Positions 1 through 8,896 are shown, counted from the stretch's first letter. The stretch: 64,000 nucleotides of DNA from Pollutimonas bauzanensis (GCF_900129885.1 NZ_FQXE01000020.1:1-64000); one strand, 5' to 3'. Notes: generated by a model not told the origin, from the sequence alone. Made by a program: numbers and translations.

Positions 1-332
1 GGCGGCGGCTGCACCAAGTCGCGCATGGTGATGTCCTCGTACAGCAGCGCGCTGTAGCCCATGATGCGTATGCCCATGATCCGGTCCTGATCGGACTGGT
101 GTTCCAGGAGGATCAGCAGATACAGCATGATGCCGTCGCGCCGCCGTACGCGCCAGACCAGATCGCCGCGCCGATCGCGCTGCCAGCCGCTGACGTAGTT
201 GGTGGGTAGCGGCTCCAGGGTGTCCAGATCCAGCATGGCCAGCAAGGCGGGGGGCAGGATGCCCTGGAACAGGGCGCGGACCATGTGGGGGCTGCTGAAC
301 AGCTTGCGGTAGTACTGGTCGTACAGATTCAT
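1..332 (-). CDS. Rpn-family nuclease / putative transposase, N-terminal part (cut by window edge)
   Basis: Reading the minus strand from an ATG at 332 gives an open frame of 110 codons that runs off the window, so the C-terminus is missing. The product starts MNLYDQYYRKLFSSPHMVRA and continues with VSGWQRDRRGDLVWRV and YLLILLEHQSDQD. A short phosphodiesterase-like core with a D/E followed by EHQS is typical of the Rpn (YhgA-like, PF04754) family, the RecA-independent recombination-promoting nucleases often annotated as putative transposases. In this family the E-x-Q of the EHQS motif belongs to the PD-(D/E)XK active site, and it is intact here. A GGGA-like ribosome site lies about 8 bases upstream. 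The family call is by pattern recognition of the N-terminal third only; mobility of this copy is not shown. Confidence 0.75.
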   Translation of the reverse strand, partial: MNLYDQYYRKLFSSPHMVRALFQGILPPALLAMLDLDTLEPLPTNYVSGWQRDRRGDLVWRVRRRDGIMLYLLILLEHQSDQDRIMGIRIMGYSALLYEDITMRDLVQPP

Positions 333-501
333 GCGCGTGTCCCAATGAAAACGTATCAGGGACACTTACTTTATGCCGGATCACGGGCGATTTGTCTGGT
401 GGCGCATGGTTTTGTCCATGGCGGGAAATACCGGCGAGATAATCCCGAGAACGGCATGGACAGCGCGGCCGATATGCCGCAATGCCCATGCAGGGCCGTC
501 A

Positions 502-2661
502 TCATGCGCCGAGGCGCGTAGCCCATCGGTTCAGGCGCGCGCCGATACGGCGGCGCAGCGGCAGGAGCGCCAGCCCCAGCAGGCCGGCCAGCTCGCCGCC
601 CAGCGCACCGCCACCGCCGCCACTGCCGGTTTGCACCGGAGGCGTGACGGGATTGGGCGGATCCGTAGACTCCGTCGGGGTTCCGCCAATATCGCTGTAG
701 TCCACGACCCGGCTGGACTCGGTATGCGCGATACCAAGCAGGATGGGCTGGCTTGCGCCTTGCACGATGAGTTCTCCGTCTTTCTCAAATTGCGTGACAT
801 ATTTGTCGGAGTACTTGACGGGTGTAGTGACATCTCCAGTGGCCGATGGCAAGTAGATGAGAACTTCCACGCTTTTGTTGCCAGACATCACGCGATACTG
901 TACCGACTCCTGGTGCGGGAGACGGTTGTTCTTGCCACTCATGACAGTTTCAGCCGTGGTGTTCAGGAACAAGCGACGCACCACCAACCCTTCCGGCACG
1001 CCCTGGGGAAATTCCAGCGTGATGATCGTATAGTTGGCAAATGCAGGCAAACCATTGTCCAAACCATCCGATTGAATGGTTTTGGCGCTTTGCTGCAGCC
1101 GCGATGCGTAATTGTTGATCCAGGTAGCCGTGTAGTTTGCAAAATTGGCACCGAACAGCCGTTGTCCTTCCTCTTCATAGGCCGCGGCCACGGCGGGCAG
1201 TTCCGCCGTGGCCCACTCGCGCAGTATCAATGCGCGATCGCGATCTTTAATGCCATTTGCAATGAGAACCTCCAGATTATTTTTTGAGCTCTCGTAGTTC
1301 GGGGCGGCGGGGTCGAGCGCATCCAATGTAGCTTGGCGGGCATCAATACTGGTGGTGAGCTTTGTCACCCCATTGCTGGAGGTCGTGCCGCCGTCGAACA
1401 AAACCGTGTTACGGACATCGGCGTAGCGAAAGAATCGCGTTTGAGCGTTGTTGAAAAGACTGGTGCGCAGGAATACTTGCCCCATGGACCAGTCCAGTGG
1501 TTTTCCCGACTCTGGATGCACCGTGGGCAGTATTTCCAGAAAATCCGCAGGAATCGGCAAAGCCGCCGCACCGCCCAGGCCCGCGCCATCGAGCGTTCTG
1601 CCAGACCCGCTACGCGCAGGGAAATCACCTTCGCTATGGTGGGCAATAAAATAATCGCCTTTTTTATTCACCAGATTAATGAACTCGCCATTTCTCAGCT
1701 TCATGCCATTCAGCCGAGCCTGGTAGTTGTCCGCGTGCCCGCTGATGGGGTGGCGTTTGATGATTTCGGTTCCCTCGGCAACCGCGCCTTCCTGTTCTTC
1801 CCACACATCATATATACCGTTGTTGTTGGTATCTTTCGGAAAGAACGGATAAGGCCCAATTTTCTCGGCGGCCCGGCCCTGGTCATCCATGCAGGGGTTC
1901 AATCCCAGCAGCCGGGCCTCCGCATCTGTGATGCCATCCTGGTTGCAGTCAATTGGCAGGTCAGGGTACATGACCGGTGCATAGAATGCCGGCGCAACGA
2001 GGAAAGGCAATGTCTGCGCGGTCAGACTGCCGGGGATCCCCTTGTTCAGCTCTACCAGAGCAGGATGTTCCGCGCTGCTGGTAGCAGGCAGAGGTTCGAT
2101 GCTGAGCTGCTTTGTTGCCGGGTTCTGAGTAACGCGGAACAGGCTTTCAAGATAGGCCAGCGGATAGCCTGCCATGTCCAGATAAAACTGCAGCGAATGC
2201 TTGACTGTATAGGTACCATCACCGTTGTCCTGGAGTGTGGCCGAAATATCCTCGTTGCCCGTCTGCTCCGGTGCAAGCGGACGCGTCTGCCTCGTTACCT
2301 TTTGATAACCGAAACTTCGCGGGACAGGCTGAACGGTGATCAGTTCCATGGCGAAGGCGCGGGTGGGCGCGAATCGCACCACCTTTGCATCAAAGTCCCA
2401 TTCCCAGAAACTGGGGTGGAAACCATAGGCGGGCCGATTGATGGTCGTGCCGTCCTCAGTCGTGAAAAAATAGAAATACGGCGCATTCGACGGGTAGCCT
2501 GCGGGCAGTTTTTCCGATGGAACGACCAGAGGTGCGTTAACCTGGAAATTATACTGGCCGATGTATTTTCCGGTGATTCCAGCCGTTCCGGCGGAAGCTG
2601 CCTGACACAGCGAGACCAATGTGAACGCAAGCAGAAGATGATGTTGAGTAGACAGTTTCAT
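502..2661 (-). CDS. Secreted protein with Ca-binding-like Asp repeats and GlyGly-CTERM-like tail
   Basis: The product is 719 aa from the ATG at 2661, chosen because it begins a clean signal peptide (MKLSTQHHLLLAFTLVSLCQ, cleavage after QAASA); the frame stays open upstream but that part is not signal-like. Directly after the cleavage site comes GTAGITGKYIGQYN, a motif shared with the neighbour at 2760-3368. Around residues 240-295 are Asp/Asn-rich segments (DCNQDGITD, DTNNNGIYD) like thrombospondin type 3 / EF-hand calcium loops. The last 41 residues hold a five-Gly run, a hydrophobic stretch (LAGLLGLALLPL) and an Arg cluster (RRR), the layout of a GlyGly-CTERM / rhombosortase-type sorting tail. 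Expected location is outer surface or secreted. The family may be one of the choice-of-anchor group; function unknown. It lies 98 bases downstream of its small paralogue in the same direction. Confidence 0.75.
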   Translation of the reverse strand: MKLSTQHHLLLAFTLVSLCQAASAGTAGITGKYIGQYNFQVNAPLVVPSEKLPAGYPSNAPYFYFFTTEDGTTINRPAYGFHPSFWEWDFDAKVVRFAPTRAFAMELITVQPVPRSFGYQKVTRQTRPLAPEQTGNEDISATLQDNGDGTYTVKHSLQFYLDMAGYPLAYLESLFRVTQNPATKQLSIEPLPATSSAEHPALVELNKGIPGSLTAQTLPFLVAPAFYAPVMYPDLPIDCNQDGITDAEARLLGLNPCMDDQGRAAEKIGPYPFFPKDTNNNGIYDVWEEQEGAVAEGTEIIKRHPISGHADNYQARLNGMKLRNGEFINLVNKKGDYFIAHHSEGDFPARSGSGRTLDGAGLGGAAALPIPADFLEILPTVHPESGKPLDWSMGQVFLRTSLFNNAQTRFFRYADVRNTVLFDGGTTSSNGVTKLTTSIDARQATLDALDPAAPNYESSKNNLEVLIANGIKDRDRALILREWATAELPAVAAAYEEEGQRLFGANFANYTATWINNYASRLQQSAKTIQSDGLDNGLPAFANYTIITLEFPQGVPEGLVVRRLFLNTTAETVMSGKNNRLPHQESVQYRVMSGNKSVEVLIYLPSATGDVTTPVKYSDKYVTQFEKDGELIVQGASQPILLGIAHTESSRVVDYSDIGGTPTESTDPPNPVTPPVQTGSGGGGGALGGELAGLLGLALLPLRRRIGARLNRWATRLGA

Positions 2662-2759
2662 GAATGTATGGATATCCCGTTGGGTGCGCCCTGCTGGGCG
2701 CACCGGAAAAATGCCACACCGTAAAGATGTGGCTGGTTTATCAAAAGGGATGCATTAAG

Positions 2760-3368
2760 TTAAGGGCAAGTGATACTCACCGCCGGGTCCAAGTACGCGG
2801 TACCCTGCCAGTTGCGTTCCGCCAGATAGGGGAAACCGTATCCGGCCGGAATGCTCGTTCCCACCACGCCATCGGCGCCTGTCGCTGTGGCTTCGTGATC
2901 GATGGTGGCAATGGTAAGTGGCCCGGTGGGGCCGCCGGCCTGAGTGACTTCCAGCGTGCTTGAGACGAACCCAAATGGATTTCCAAACCCCGGATTATTA
3001 GCCTGGAAGCGGTAATACACTGTGTAGTAGCCATCACCGTGATCGTCGATGGGGAAAGTTGCAGATGCCCCTCTGAAGTAGTTGCCAACGGTGTATCCGA
3101 AACTACCTACCAGTGGGGGTTGCGCATTGACCGTGCCATTCGAAAAAGTGGCGCAACGGTTATTGAAGTCGAATTCCCATGTGCCGGGCGCATTACCCAA
3201 TCCCTTGAGCACCGGCCCCGGGGGCGATCCCTCCAGGTTGTATATCTCGAGCGGATCATACGTTCCGCTGTACTTGCCCGTGATGCCCGGCGTACCCGCC
3301 AATGCGCTGCTGCCGATGCCTGCCGCCGCCAGCACCGTTGCGACTAAGGTCAGTTGACGAAGTTTCAT
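2760..3368 (-). CDS. Small secreted protein, paralogous N-terminus to the downstream 719-aa protein
   Basis: The product is 202 aa. The start at 3368 is supported by an AAGGAG ribosome site 7-8 bases upstream and by an immediate signal peptide (MKLRQLTLVATVLAAAGIGS, cleavage near SALA-G). The mature protein opens with GTPGITGKYSGTYD, matching GTAGITGKYIGQYN of the next gene. Both also share a short WEFDF / WEWDFD segment and a GDGYYTVYY / GDGTYTVKH segment, so they appear to be homologous over the N-terminal about 200 residues. This copy lacks the Asp-rich loops and the GlyGly tail, so it is probably released or periplasmic. The function is not recognised. The pair may be co-transcribed. Confidence 0.7.
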   Translation of the reverse strand: MKLRQLTLVATVLAAAGIGSSALAGTPGITGKYSGTYDPLEIYNLEGSPPGPVLKGLGNAPGTWEFDFNNRCATFSNGTVNAQPPLVGSFGYTVGNYFRGASATFPIDDHGDGYYTVYYRFQANNPGFGNPFGFVSSTLEVTQAGGPTGPLTIATIDHEATATGADGVVGTSIPAGYGFPYLAERNWQGTAYLDPAVSITCP

Positions 3369-3850
3369 TGCTAACTCCTTGCATAAGGAAGAGTGATTGA
3401 TCCCGGTGGCCGGGCTTCCACGTACGAAGACGAAGCCACCAGGAATTGCCGAGGGGCCGGCGATGGCCGCAGCCATCGATGGCGCCCCCCTGTACACGCA
3501 ATACGCGCACAGTCAAACAGCATCGAAGGAAAATTCCCCATGGCACACCCTTTCGTTTTTTTCAGGTGCCAGCAAAACATCGAATGCGAATCGGGATCAT
3601 TATCTGTATCGACCACAAACACAGCAAATGACAATTGTCAAGTTGGCGAAAAAACTGTTAGCGGGTTGGATGTGGGGTCTGGACATGGGACGACACGCAC
3701 ATGCAAACTCGGCACGTGCGGATGGAGGAAGCGGAATGGCGGGCAGAGCAACTCACCGCGATTTGCCGAATAAAGAATGACGTCCGCGGGACGTTAACAA
3801 GCAACAGGACCCATTTCGGAACGCGACTATCTTGAATAAAGGACGCAGCG
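3369..3850. other. 482-base intergenic region without a convincing gene
   Basis: This lies between the divergent small secreted protein (minus) and the unknown protein at 3851 (plus). Short open frames exist on both strands but none has a good ribosome site or recognisable product. The region is locally AT-richer around 3550-3650 and carries a perfect 12-base palindrome, listed separately. It probably holds the promoters of both flanking units. Confidence 0.5.
3629..3640. promoter_or_regulatory. Perfect 12-base palindrome, possible operator
   Basis: TGACAATTGTCA reads identically on both strands. It lies about 260 bases upstream of the secreted-protein gene at 3368 and contains a TTGACA-like hexamer on the minus strand, but I see no well-spaced -10 element for it. 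No regulator gene is adjacent. It may be an operator or chance. Confidence 0.3.
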
Positions 3851-4279
3851 ATGCCCACAGCCATCTCGCCAAGCCAGATCAACCTCTATCAAATCAGCGG
3901 CGCTCAAGGCCTATCCGCGACCAGCCTGACGACAGTGAGGCTGGAGTCGGAGCGGCCTGAAATTGCGCTTTCCGAAGCGCCTGCGCGAGAAATTCCCGCC
4001 ACTGAATTCACGCATGGCACTGTCACCCGGTACACGTCGGCCCAACTTGAAATGCGCCCGGTAGATCGCGCGGACGCTGCGCTCATGAGCGTGATAGAGC
4101 CGGATGGATTCCGGAACCTGCTGGACGCGATACGCCAGGATGGCGACTGGCGCGCAATTCTGGAAAAGTTCTCGCAGCGGATTCCGTCCAATCCCCAATG
4201 GCTGAACGACGACTATCGACTGCCGGCCGCCCAATTGCTGGAAAGGACGCGCTACTTGATGGATCTATCCACGATCTGA
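3851..4279 (+). CDS. Hypothetical protein, 142 aa
   Basis: The start has an AAAGGA ribosome site 6-8 bases upstream and no signal peptide. The first half is polar with many Ser, Thr and Glu (ISPSQINLYQISG, ESERPEIALSEAP) and looks poorly structured. The second half is likely helical (IEPDGFRNLLDAIRQDGDWR, LLERTRYLMDL). I do not recognise a family. A disordered N-terminus with a helical C-terminus is reminiscent of small secretion-system components, but no secretion genes are in the window, so this is not a call. It is followed after 58 bases by another unknown gene in the same direction. Confidence 0.6.
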   Translation: MPTAISPSQINLYQISGAQGLSATSLTTVRLESERPEIALSEAPAREIPATEFTHGTVTRYTSAQLEMRPVDRADAALMSVIEPDGFRNLLDAIRQDGDWRAILEKFSQRIPSNPQWLNDDYRLPAAQLLERTRYLMDLSTI

Positions 4280-4337
4280 TTGCCTATCGGGTAAGCTGGC
4301 GGATTCCAGCAACCAAACTATCCCGTAAGGAATGGCC

Positions 4338-4745
4338 ATGCAAGATCCATTTGGCGACCCGCTCCCCGCCTCCGCCGCCAACAAGAACTACCTGATGCTT
4401 GTTTCCGTGTCGAAAGACAATGCGAAGGCGATTCAAAATGTATTGACGAACCTGAAGGAGACTGTCGATAAGAATGCGTGGCCGCTTTGGGTGGACTCCA
4501 AGGGCCTGGGCGTTTTCATCAAAACAGATCTGGTTGCCGGGGAGATCCGCCATGCCGCGTTCCAGGGCGTGGCTGGCGACTTCACGGATATCAAGGATGC
4601 GCTCGTCGTGGAGGTCGGCCCGGACTGGTACGCCAGCGACGACTCGCCGATGAAAAACTGGCTCACCGCGCACGTGGGCGCTCCTTCAGTCCCGCCGCTC
4701 GATTCTCGCTTGAAGCGCCGGAAAGGCGGGCCCAAGCGTGCCTGA
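4338..4745 (+). CDS. Hypothetical protein, 135 aa
   Basis: Two in-frame ATGs occur at 4332 and 4338. The AAGGA ribosome site ends right at the first one, so the second (MQDPFGDPLPAS) has the correct spacing and is chosen. The product is a small soluble protein: a likely beta-alpha-beta segment (NYLMLVSVSKDNAKAIQNVL), two Trp-containing segments (WPLWVDSKGLGVFIKTD) and a basic tail (RLKRRKGGPKR). I recognise no family. It is 66 bases upstream of the DEDDh exonuclease gene in the same direction, so the two may form a transcription unit. Confidence 0.6.
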   Translation: MQDPFGDPLPASAANKNYLMLVSVSKDNAKAIQNVLTNLKETVDKNAWPLWVDSKGLGVFIKTDLVAGEIRHAAFQGVAGDFTDIKDALVVEVGPDWYASDDSPMKNWLTAHVGAPSVPPLDSRLKRRKGGPKRA

Positions 4746-4811
4746 TGCCAGCCGTAGCGGCAATACGGAATTGCGAACAGAGGAAACGCGGATAGGGACG
4801 AGTAAACGGCA

Positions 4812-5411
4812 ATGAAAAACAGCATAGAGATCGGTCTGGTGCTCGATACCGAAACCACCGGCCTGCGGTCATCCGACGAATTGATTGAATATGCCCACGT
4901 GATGTTCAGCTACGACAAGGCATCCGGGGAAGTTGTGGACATACTGGACGAGTATTGCGAGTTTCGCGAGCCGTCCGTGCCTATTGGAAGGACGGCGCAA
5001 AAAGTGAACGGAATCAGCATGGACATGGTCCGTGGAAGGTTTCTGGACGAGACGCGCATCGCCGGCGCCATGCTCGCGGCAAGAAAAATCTATGCCCACA
5101 ACATGGGGTTCGACCGCCGCTTCGTCAGCGGGCTCTACCCCGGCCTGCAGAATTTGCACTGGGTTTGCACCATGAGCAATATCAACTGGCTTGCGCAGGG
5201 TGTCAGAAGCCGGAAGCTGGACGACATACTGTCGTTTTATGGGATTTCAGACGGCGCCCGGCACCGCGCCCTGGACGATGCCAAAGGAACCCTCTCCGCC
5301 ATTCAGCGGCGGGATGTCCAGACGGGGCTGCCGCATATCGTGGCGCTTGCAAAGAACAGAAAGAAGCTGCTTACCCAGTACCCGGGCGTAATGGAACCCC
5401 GTCAATGCTGA
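4812..5411 (+). CDS. DnaQ-like DEDDh 3'-5' exonuclease
   Basis: The product is 199 aa, a stand-alone exonuclease domain. The four acidic metal ligands and the general base are visible: D12 and E14 in VLDTETTG, D101 in AHNMGFDRRF, and H151 with D156 in HRALDDAKG, which is the DEDDh pattern of DNA polymerase III epsilon, RNase T and related enzymes. The expected reaction is 3'-to-5' hydrolysis of single-stranded DNA or RNA ends with two Mg ions. It lacks a polymerase-binding tail and is not the main epsilon subunit by context. Neighbours are unknown small genes upstream and a glutaredoxin downstream, so its specific role (repair, RNA trimming, or an element-borne function) cannot be told. Confidence 0.85.
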   Translation: MKNSIEIGLVLDTETTGLRSSDELIEYAHVMFSYDKASGEVVDILDEYCEFREPSVPIGRTAQKVNGISMDMVRGRFLDETRIAGAMLAARKIYAHNMGFDRRFVSGLYPGLQNLHWVCTMSNINWLAQGVRSRKLDDILSFYGISDGARHRALDDAKGTLSAIQRRDVQTGLPHIVALAKNRKKLLTQYPGVMEPRQC

Positions 5412-5537
5412 AAACTGCCGCAGGGCGCCGCCGGCCCAAGGCGGTGCTTGCCTCTGCCGTTCCGCCACTCATGCGATGCAGAGTAAACTGTGCGGCTTCA
5501 ACCAGCCCTTAGCCCTTTAGATTTAGAGATAGCCCTT

Positions 5538-5912
5538 ATGTTGTTAAAAGCCCTGCGTTCCGGCCTTGGCCAGTTGATCGTGCTGGGCGACGCCGTCAGC
5601 CGCCCGCGGCCGCAACGCCGTTCGCCAGAAGGCCAGGCGGCGGTAATCAGGGAAGCCGCCGGCCTGTCGCTTTACCAGTTTCATGCCTGCCCGTTCTGCG
5701 TCAAGACACGGCGCAGCCTGCATCGGCTCAACGTGCCGATAAGCCTGCGCGATGCAAAGAACGATCCGGCGCACCGCGATCGCCTGTTGGCCGGCGGCGG
5801 CAAGATCAAGGTTCCCTGCCTGCATATTCAGGAACAAGGCCAGTCGCGATGGTTGTACGAATCGAACGAAATCATCGCTTACCTGGAACAGCGCTTCGCC
5901 GGGATCGCCTGA
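5538..5912 (+). CDS. Glutaredoxin-like / GST N-terminal domain protein
   Basis: The product is 124 aa from ATG 5538. After an N-terminal extension of about 40 residues comes a thioredoxin-fold domain with the redox motif CPFC in LYQFHACPFCVKTRRSLHRL, the cis-Pro segment KIKVPCLHI, and the glutathione-site end YESNEIIAYLEQRF. These are the conserved elements of glutaredoxins and of GST N-terminal domains. It probably carries out glutathione-dependent thiol-disulfide exchange in the cytoplasm. There is no GST C-terminal helical domain. It stands alone, 126 bases after the exonuclease gene. Confidence 0.85.
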   Translation: MLLKALRSGLGQLIVLGDAVSRPRPQRRSPEGQAAVIREAAGLSLYQFHACPFCVKTRRSLHRLNVPISLRDAKNDPAHRDRLLAGGGKIKVPCLHIQEQGQSRWLYESNEIIAYLEQRFAGIA

Positions 5913-6234
5913 TCCGTTTTTTCGCTGGACTGTTTGAGCGCGCCTTGATCGATATCGCGCCAGGCGCTGCGGCAGCATCCATAGATGCCTTGTGCCGGCT
6001 GGCGCCGCCCGCCCATTGCCGCGGCTGCCGTCCGCGGAGGGCGGCGCTGGCGGCCTGGCGCCCTCTCCGGCTTCGAATATCAGCCTGCTGATATATCCCC
6101 GCGCGCTATTGCCGCAACGGCGCCAACCCCTTTACTCTCCTTACTCGTACTCGGCCATCGCGGGCGACCGGACCATCTTGCCGGCCGGCTCCCCGCTCTG
6201 AGGCATGGCGAGAAATCCGATTATTGGGGTCACA
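5913..6234. other. About 320-base intergenic region
   Basis: I see no gene, RNA or clear repeat here. The stretch precedes the MmgE/PrpD gene and presumably contains the promoter of that operon, but no convincing -35/-10 pair was found. Confidence 0.4.
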
Positions 6235-7575
6235 ATGCTCACTCGAAAACTGGGTGAAATCGTTAGCAGCGCGGTACGTTCCGGAACGAGCGAATCCGCC
6301 CGCGAAGCCGCGAAGCCAGGAATCATCGATACCGTGGCGACAATGCTGGCCGGGCGCCGGGAAGCGCCGGTGACGATTCTTCTACGCGCTTGCGGCGCAT
6401 TGCCGGCCGGCGCGGCAAAAGAAGTCGCGGGACTCTCGGCCACGCGGGCGGCCGAGGCCGCGCTGATCAACGGCGTGGCGGCGCATGTGCTGGACTTTGA
6501 TGATGTGGCATTGCGCGGCCATCCGAGCGCGGTCATGGTGCCGGCGATACTTGCGCTGGCGGCGGAGCTGGGCAGCAGCGGGCGCGAGGCGCTGGATGCC
6601 TACGTCGTCGGCTACCAGGTATGGGGCGAACTGGTTCAGCGCGAACCCGGAATGCACCACATCAAGGGCTGGCACCCGACCAGCGTCTTTGGGTCAGTGG
6701 GCGCGGCGGCCGCATGCGCGGCGCTCTTGCGCCTGGATGCCGGCCGCGCCGCGCATGCAATCGGTCTGGGCGCAACGCAGAGCGCGGGGCTGATGGCGAA
6801 TTTTGGCTCGATGTCGAAGTCGTTCCAGGCCGGCCGCGCAGCGCAGGCCGGTGTCTGGGCGGCCAGGCTCGCGCAAGAGGGGTTCACGGCGGGCGCCGAT
6901 GTGATCGAGCATCCGCAAGGTTTTCTGAATGCCTTTTCGCCCGCGGGCAAGGCCGATACAGAACGGCCGCTCGCCGACCCGGCGCAGGGATGGACGATAG
7001 CGCAGCAGCCTGTCAGCATCAAGAAGTACCCCACCTGTTTTTATACGCACCGCACGCTGGATTCGATTCTGGCGGCGCGCGCGCTGACGGACATTCCGGC
7101 AGACCAGGTCAGGGACGTGCAGGTACACATGAGCCGCGAACACGCTACGGTGCTGCGCAATCATCGGCCCGAGACCGGGCTGGCGGCGAAGTTCAGCATC
7201 GAGTTCGCGGCGGCGAGCGCCCTGCTGTTCGGCAGGGCGGGACTGTCCGAGTTGACAGACTCCGTGGCGCAGGATGCCCGCGTGCAGGCGCTGATGAGCC
7301 GTGTCTCGACAGTCCTGTCGACGGACTATTCCGCCGAGTGGCAGGGCGCGGCTGTGGCGGACTGGGCGGTCATCCATCTCGCCGATGGCCGGCGCATCAA
7401 GACGGCGCCCGTCACGCACGCCCAGGGGCATGCGATGCGCCCCCTGGAGAAACCCGATCTGGACGCGAAATTCGGCGACTGTGTCCGCGCCGGCGGGGCG
7501 GGCGTGGATGCCGATAGATTGCTGGGCAAGCTATGGCGCCTGGAAGATGAACCGATATGCGAACTATGGAGCTGA
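6235..7575 (+). CDS. MmgE/PrpD family protein
   Basis: The product is 446 aa from ATG 6235 (MLTRKLGEIVSSAVRSG), chosen because it matches the usual family start; an alternative ATG at 6205 adds 10 residues. Family features are VATMLAGRREAP, AALINGVAAHVLDFDDVALRGHPSA (split across the active-site region), YQVWGELVQ, and KSFQAGRAAQAGVWAARLA. MmgE/PrpD proteins include 2-methylcitrate dehydratase, iminodisuccinate epimerase and cis-aconitate decarboxylase. All act on small di- or tricarboxylates, in the cytoplasm. As first gene of an operon with acyl-CoA dehydrogenase, dehydratase, CitE lyase and CoA-transferase, it probably makes or isomerises the acid that is then activated. True methylcitrate cycle genes (prpB, prpC) are absent nearby, so I do not name it prpD. 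Confidence 0.88.
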   Translation: MLTRKLGEIVSSAVRSGTSESAREAAKPGIIDTVATMLAGRREAPVTILLRACGALPAGAAKEVAGLSATRAAEAALINGVAAHVLDFDDVALRGHPSAVMVPAILALAAELGSSGREALDAYVVGYQVWGELVQREPGMHHIKGWHPTSVFGSVGAAAACAALLRLDAGRAAHAIGLGATQSAGLMANFGSMSKSFQAGRAAQAGVWAARLAQEGFTAGADVIEHPQGFLNAFSPAGKADTERPLADPAQGWTIAQQPVSIKKYPTCFYTHRTLDSILAARALTDIPADQVRDVQVHMSREHATVLRNHRPETGLAAKFSIEFAAASALLFGRAGLSELTDSVAQDARVQALMSRVSTVLSTDYSAEWQGAAVADWAVIHLADGRRIKTAPVTHAQGHAMRPLEKPDLDAKFGDCVRAGGAGVDADRLLGKLWRLEDEPICELWS

Positions 7576-7647
7576 ACCGGGCATGCCCGGCAAGGCCGGC
7601 CAGCGCAGCTGGCAATTCCTGAAGAACCCTTACTTTGACGGACATAC

Positions 7648-8853
7648 ATGATGAGTACAGCTACAAGCGCGTCGTTGAACGGCGATGTGATTTCCATGGA
7701 AATCGGCGAGGATTATGCGGACATCCGCGCATCGGTGCGCCGCGTGTGCGCGGACTTCCCCGATGAGTACTGGTCGCGCAAGGACGAGGCCGAGGCGTAT
7801 CCCACCGAGTTCATCAATGCCCTGACCGGGGCGGGCTTCCTGGCGGCGCTGATTCCGGAGGAATATGGCGGCACGGGCCTGCCCTTGCGCGCAGCCGCCG
7901 TGATCATGGAGGAAATCTGCGCGGCGGGCTGCCATGCGGCGGCCGGCCATGCGCAGATGTATATCATGGGCACCATTCTGCGCCACGGCAGCGACGAACA
8001 GAAACGCAGATACCTGCCCGGCATCGCGGCGGGCAAGCTGCGCCTGCAGGCATTTGGCGTGACCGAGCCCACGACGGGCTCGGACACCACCCAGATCAAG
8101 ACGCGCGCCACGCGCAGCGCTGACGGCTATGTGCTCAACGGGCAGAAGGTCTGGACCTCGCGCGCCGAACACTCCGACCTGATGCTGGTGCTCGCCCGCA
8201 CGACGCCTGCCAATGAGGTCGCCAAGCGCATCGACGGCATTTCGACCTTTCTGATCGATATCCACGCCTGCCTGGGCAAAGGGCTGGAAATCCGCCCCAT
8301 CAAGGCCATGGTCAACCATCATGCGACCGAGGTGTTCTTCGACAATCTGCATATCCCGGCCAATGCGCTGGTCGGCGCCGAAGGAAAGGGCTTTCGCTAC
8401 ATTCTCGACGGCATGAATGCCGAGCGCATGATCACCGCGGCCGAAGCGCTCGGATCGACGCGCTGGTTCCTGCGCGCGGCGACGCAATATGCCAATGACC
8501 GCGTGGTGTTTGGGCGCCCCATCGGCGCCAACCAGGGCATCCAGTTCCCGCTGGCGCAGGCGCATATCCAGTCGGAAGCGGCGGACATGATGATACGCCG
8601 CGCGACCGCGCTGTTTGAAAGCGGCAAGCCCTGCGGCGCCGAGGCCAACATGGCCCGCTATCTTGCCGCCGAAGGCCTGTGGAACGCGGCGGAAGCCTGC
8701 ATGCAGACACATGGCGGCTTTGGATTCGCCCGCGAATACCACATCGAGCGCAAGTGGCGCGAGGCCCGCCTGGCGCGGATAGCGCCTATTTCGACCAACC
8801 TGATCCTGGCGAATATCGCCCAGCACACCCTGGGCCTGCCCCGCTCTTATTGA
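7648..8853 (+). CDS. Acyl-CoA dehydrogenase
   Basis: The product is 401 aa, a normal length for the FAD-dependent four-electron-bundle family. Visible signatures are the N-terminal helical domain ending IPEEYGGTGLPL, the beta domain with FGVTEPTTGSDT and LNGQKVWTSRA, YANDRVVFGRPIG, and near the C-terminus THGGFGFAREYHIERKWREA with the Glu expected for the catalytic base of the short-chain group. It would oxidise an acyl-CoA to the 2-enoyl-CoA and pass electrons to ETF; the etf genes are not here. It sits 72 bases after the MmgE/PrpD gene and 43 before the dehydratase. Succinyl-CoA-type branched substrates such as methylsuccinyl-CoA would fit the neighbours but are inference. Confidence 0.93.
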   Translation: MMSTATSASLNGDVISMEIGEDYADIRASVRRVCADFPDEYWSRKDEAEAYPTEFINALTGAGFLAALIPEEYGGTGLPLRAAAVIMEEICAAGCHAAAGHAQMYIMGTILRHGSDEQKRRYLPGIAAGKLRLQAFGVTEPTTGSDTTQIKTRATRSADGYVLNGQKVWTSRAEHSDLMLVLARTTPANEVAKRIDGISTFLIDIHACLGKGLEIRPIKAMVNHHATEVFFDNLHIPANALVGAEGKGFRYILDGMNAERMITAAEALGSTRWFLRAATQYANDRVVFGRPIGANQGIQFPLAQAHIQSEAADMMIRRATALFESGKPCGAEANMARYLAAEGLWNAAEACMQTHGGFGFAREYHIERKWREARLARIAPISTNLILANIAQHTLGLPRSY

Positions 8854-8896
8854 CCTGGCCAGCCGCCGCCGCGCCGCTGATCGAGAAGGACACGCT

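Noticed and set aside
373-1287. Long plus-strand open frame opposite the secreted protein
   Set aside because: It is the antisense shadow of the GlyGly-tailed protein, which has a signal peptide and paralogue support.
3393-3780. Overlapping plus-strand frames in the spacer near 3.4-3.8 kb
   Set aside because: No ribosome site, no recognisable domain, and two competing frames of similar length.
6235-7575. Assignment as methylcitrate-cycle prpD
   Set aside because: No prpB, prpC or acnD-like gene is near, and the operon content points to acyl-CoA chemistry.
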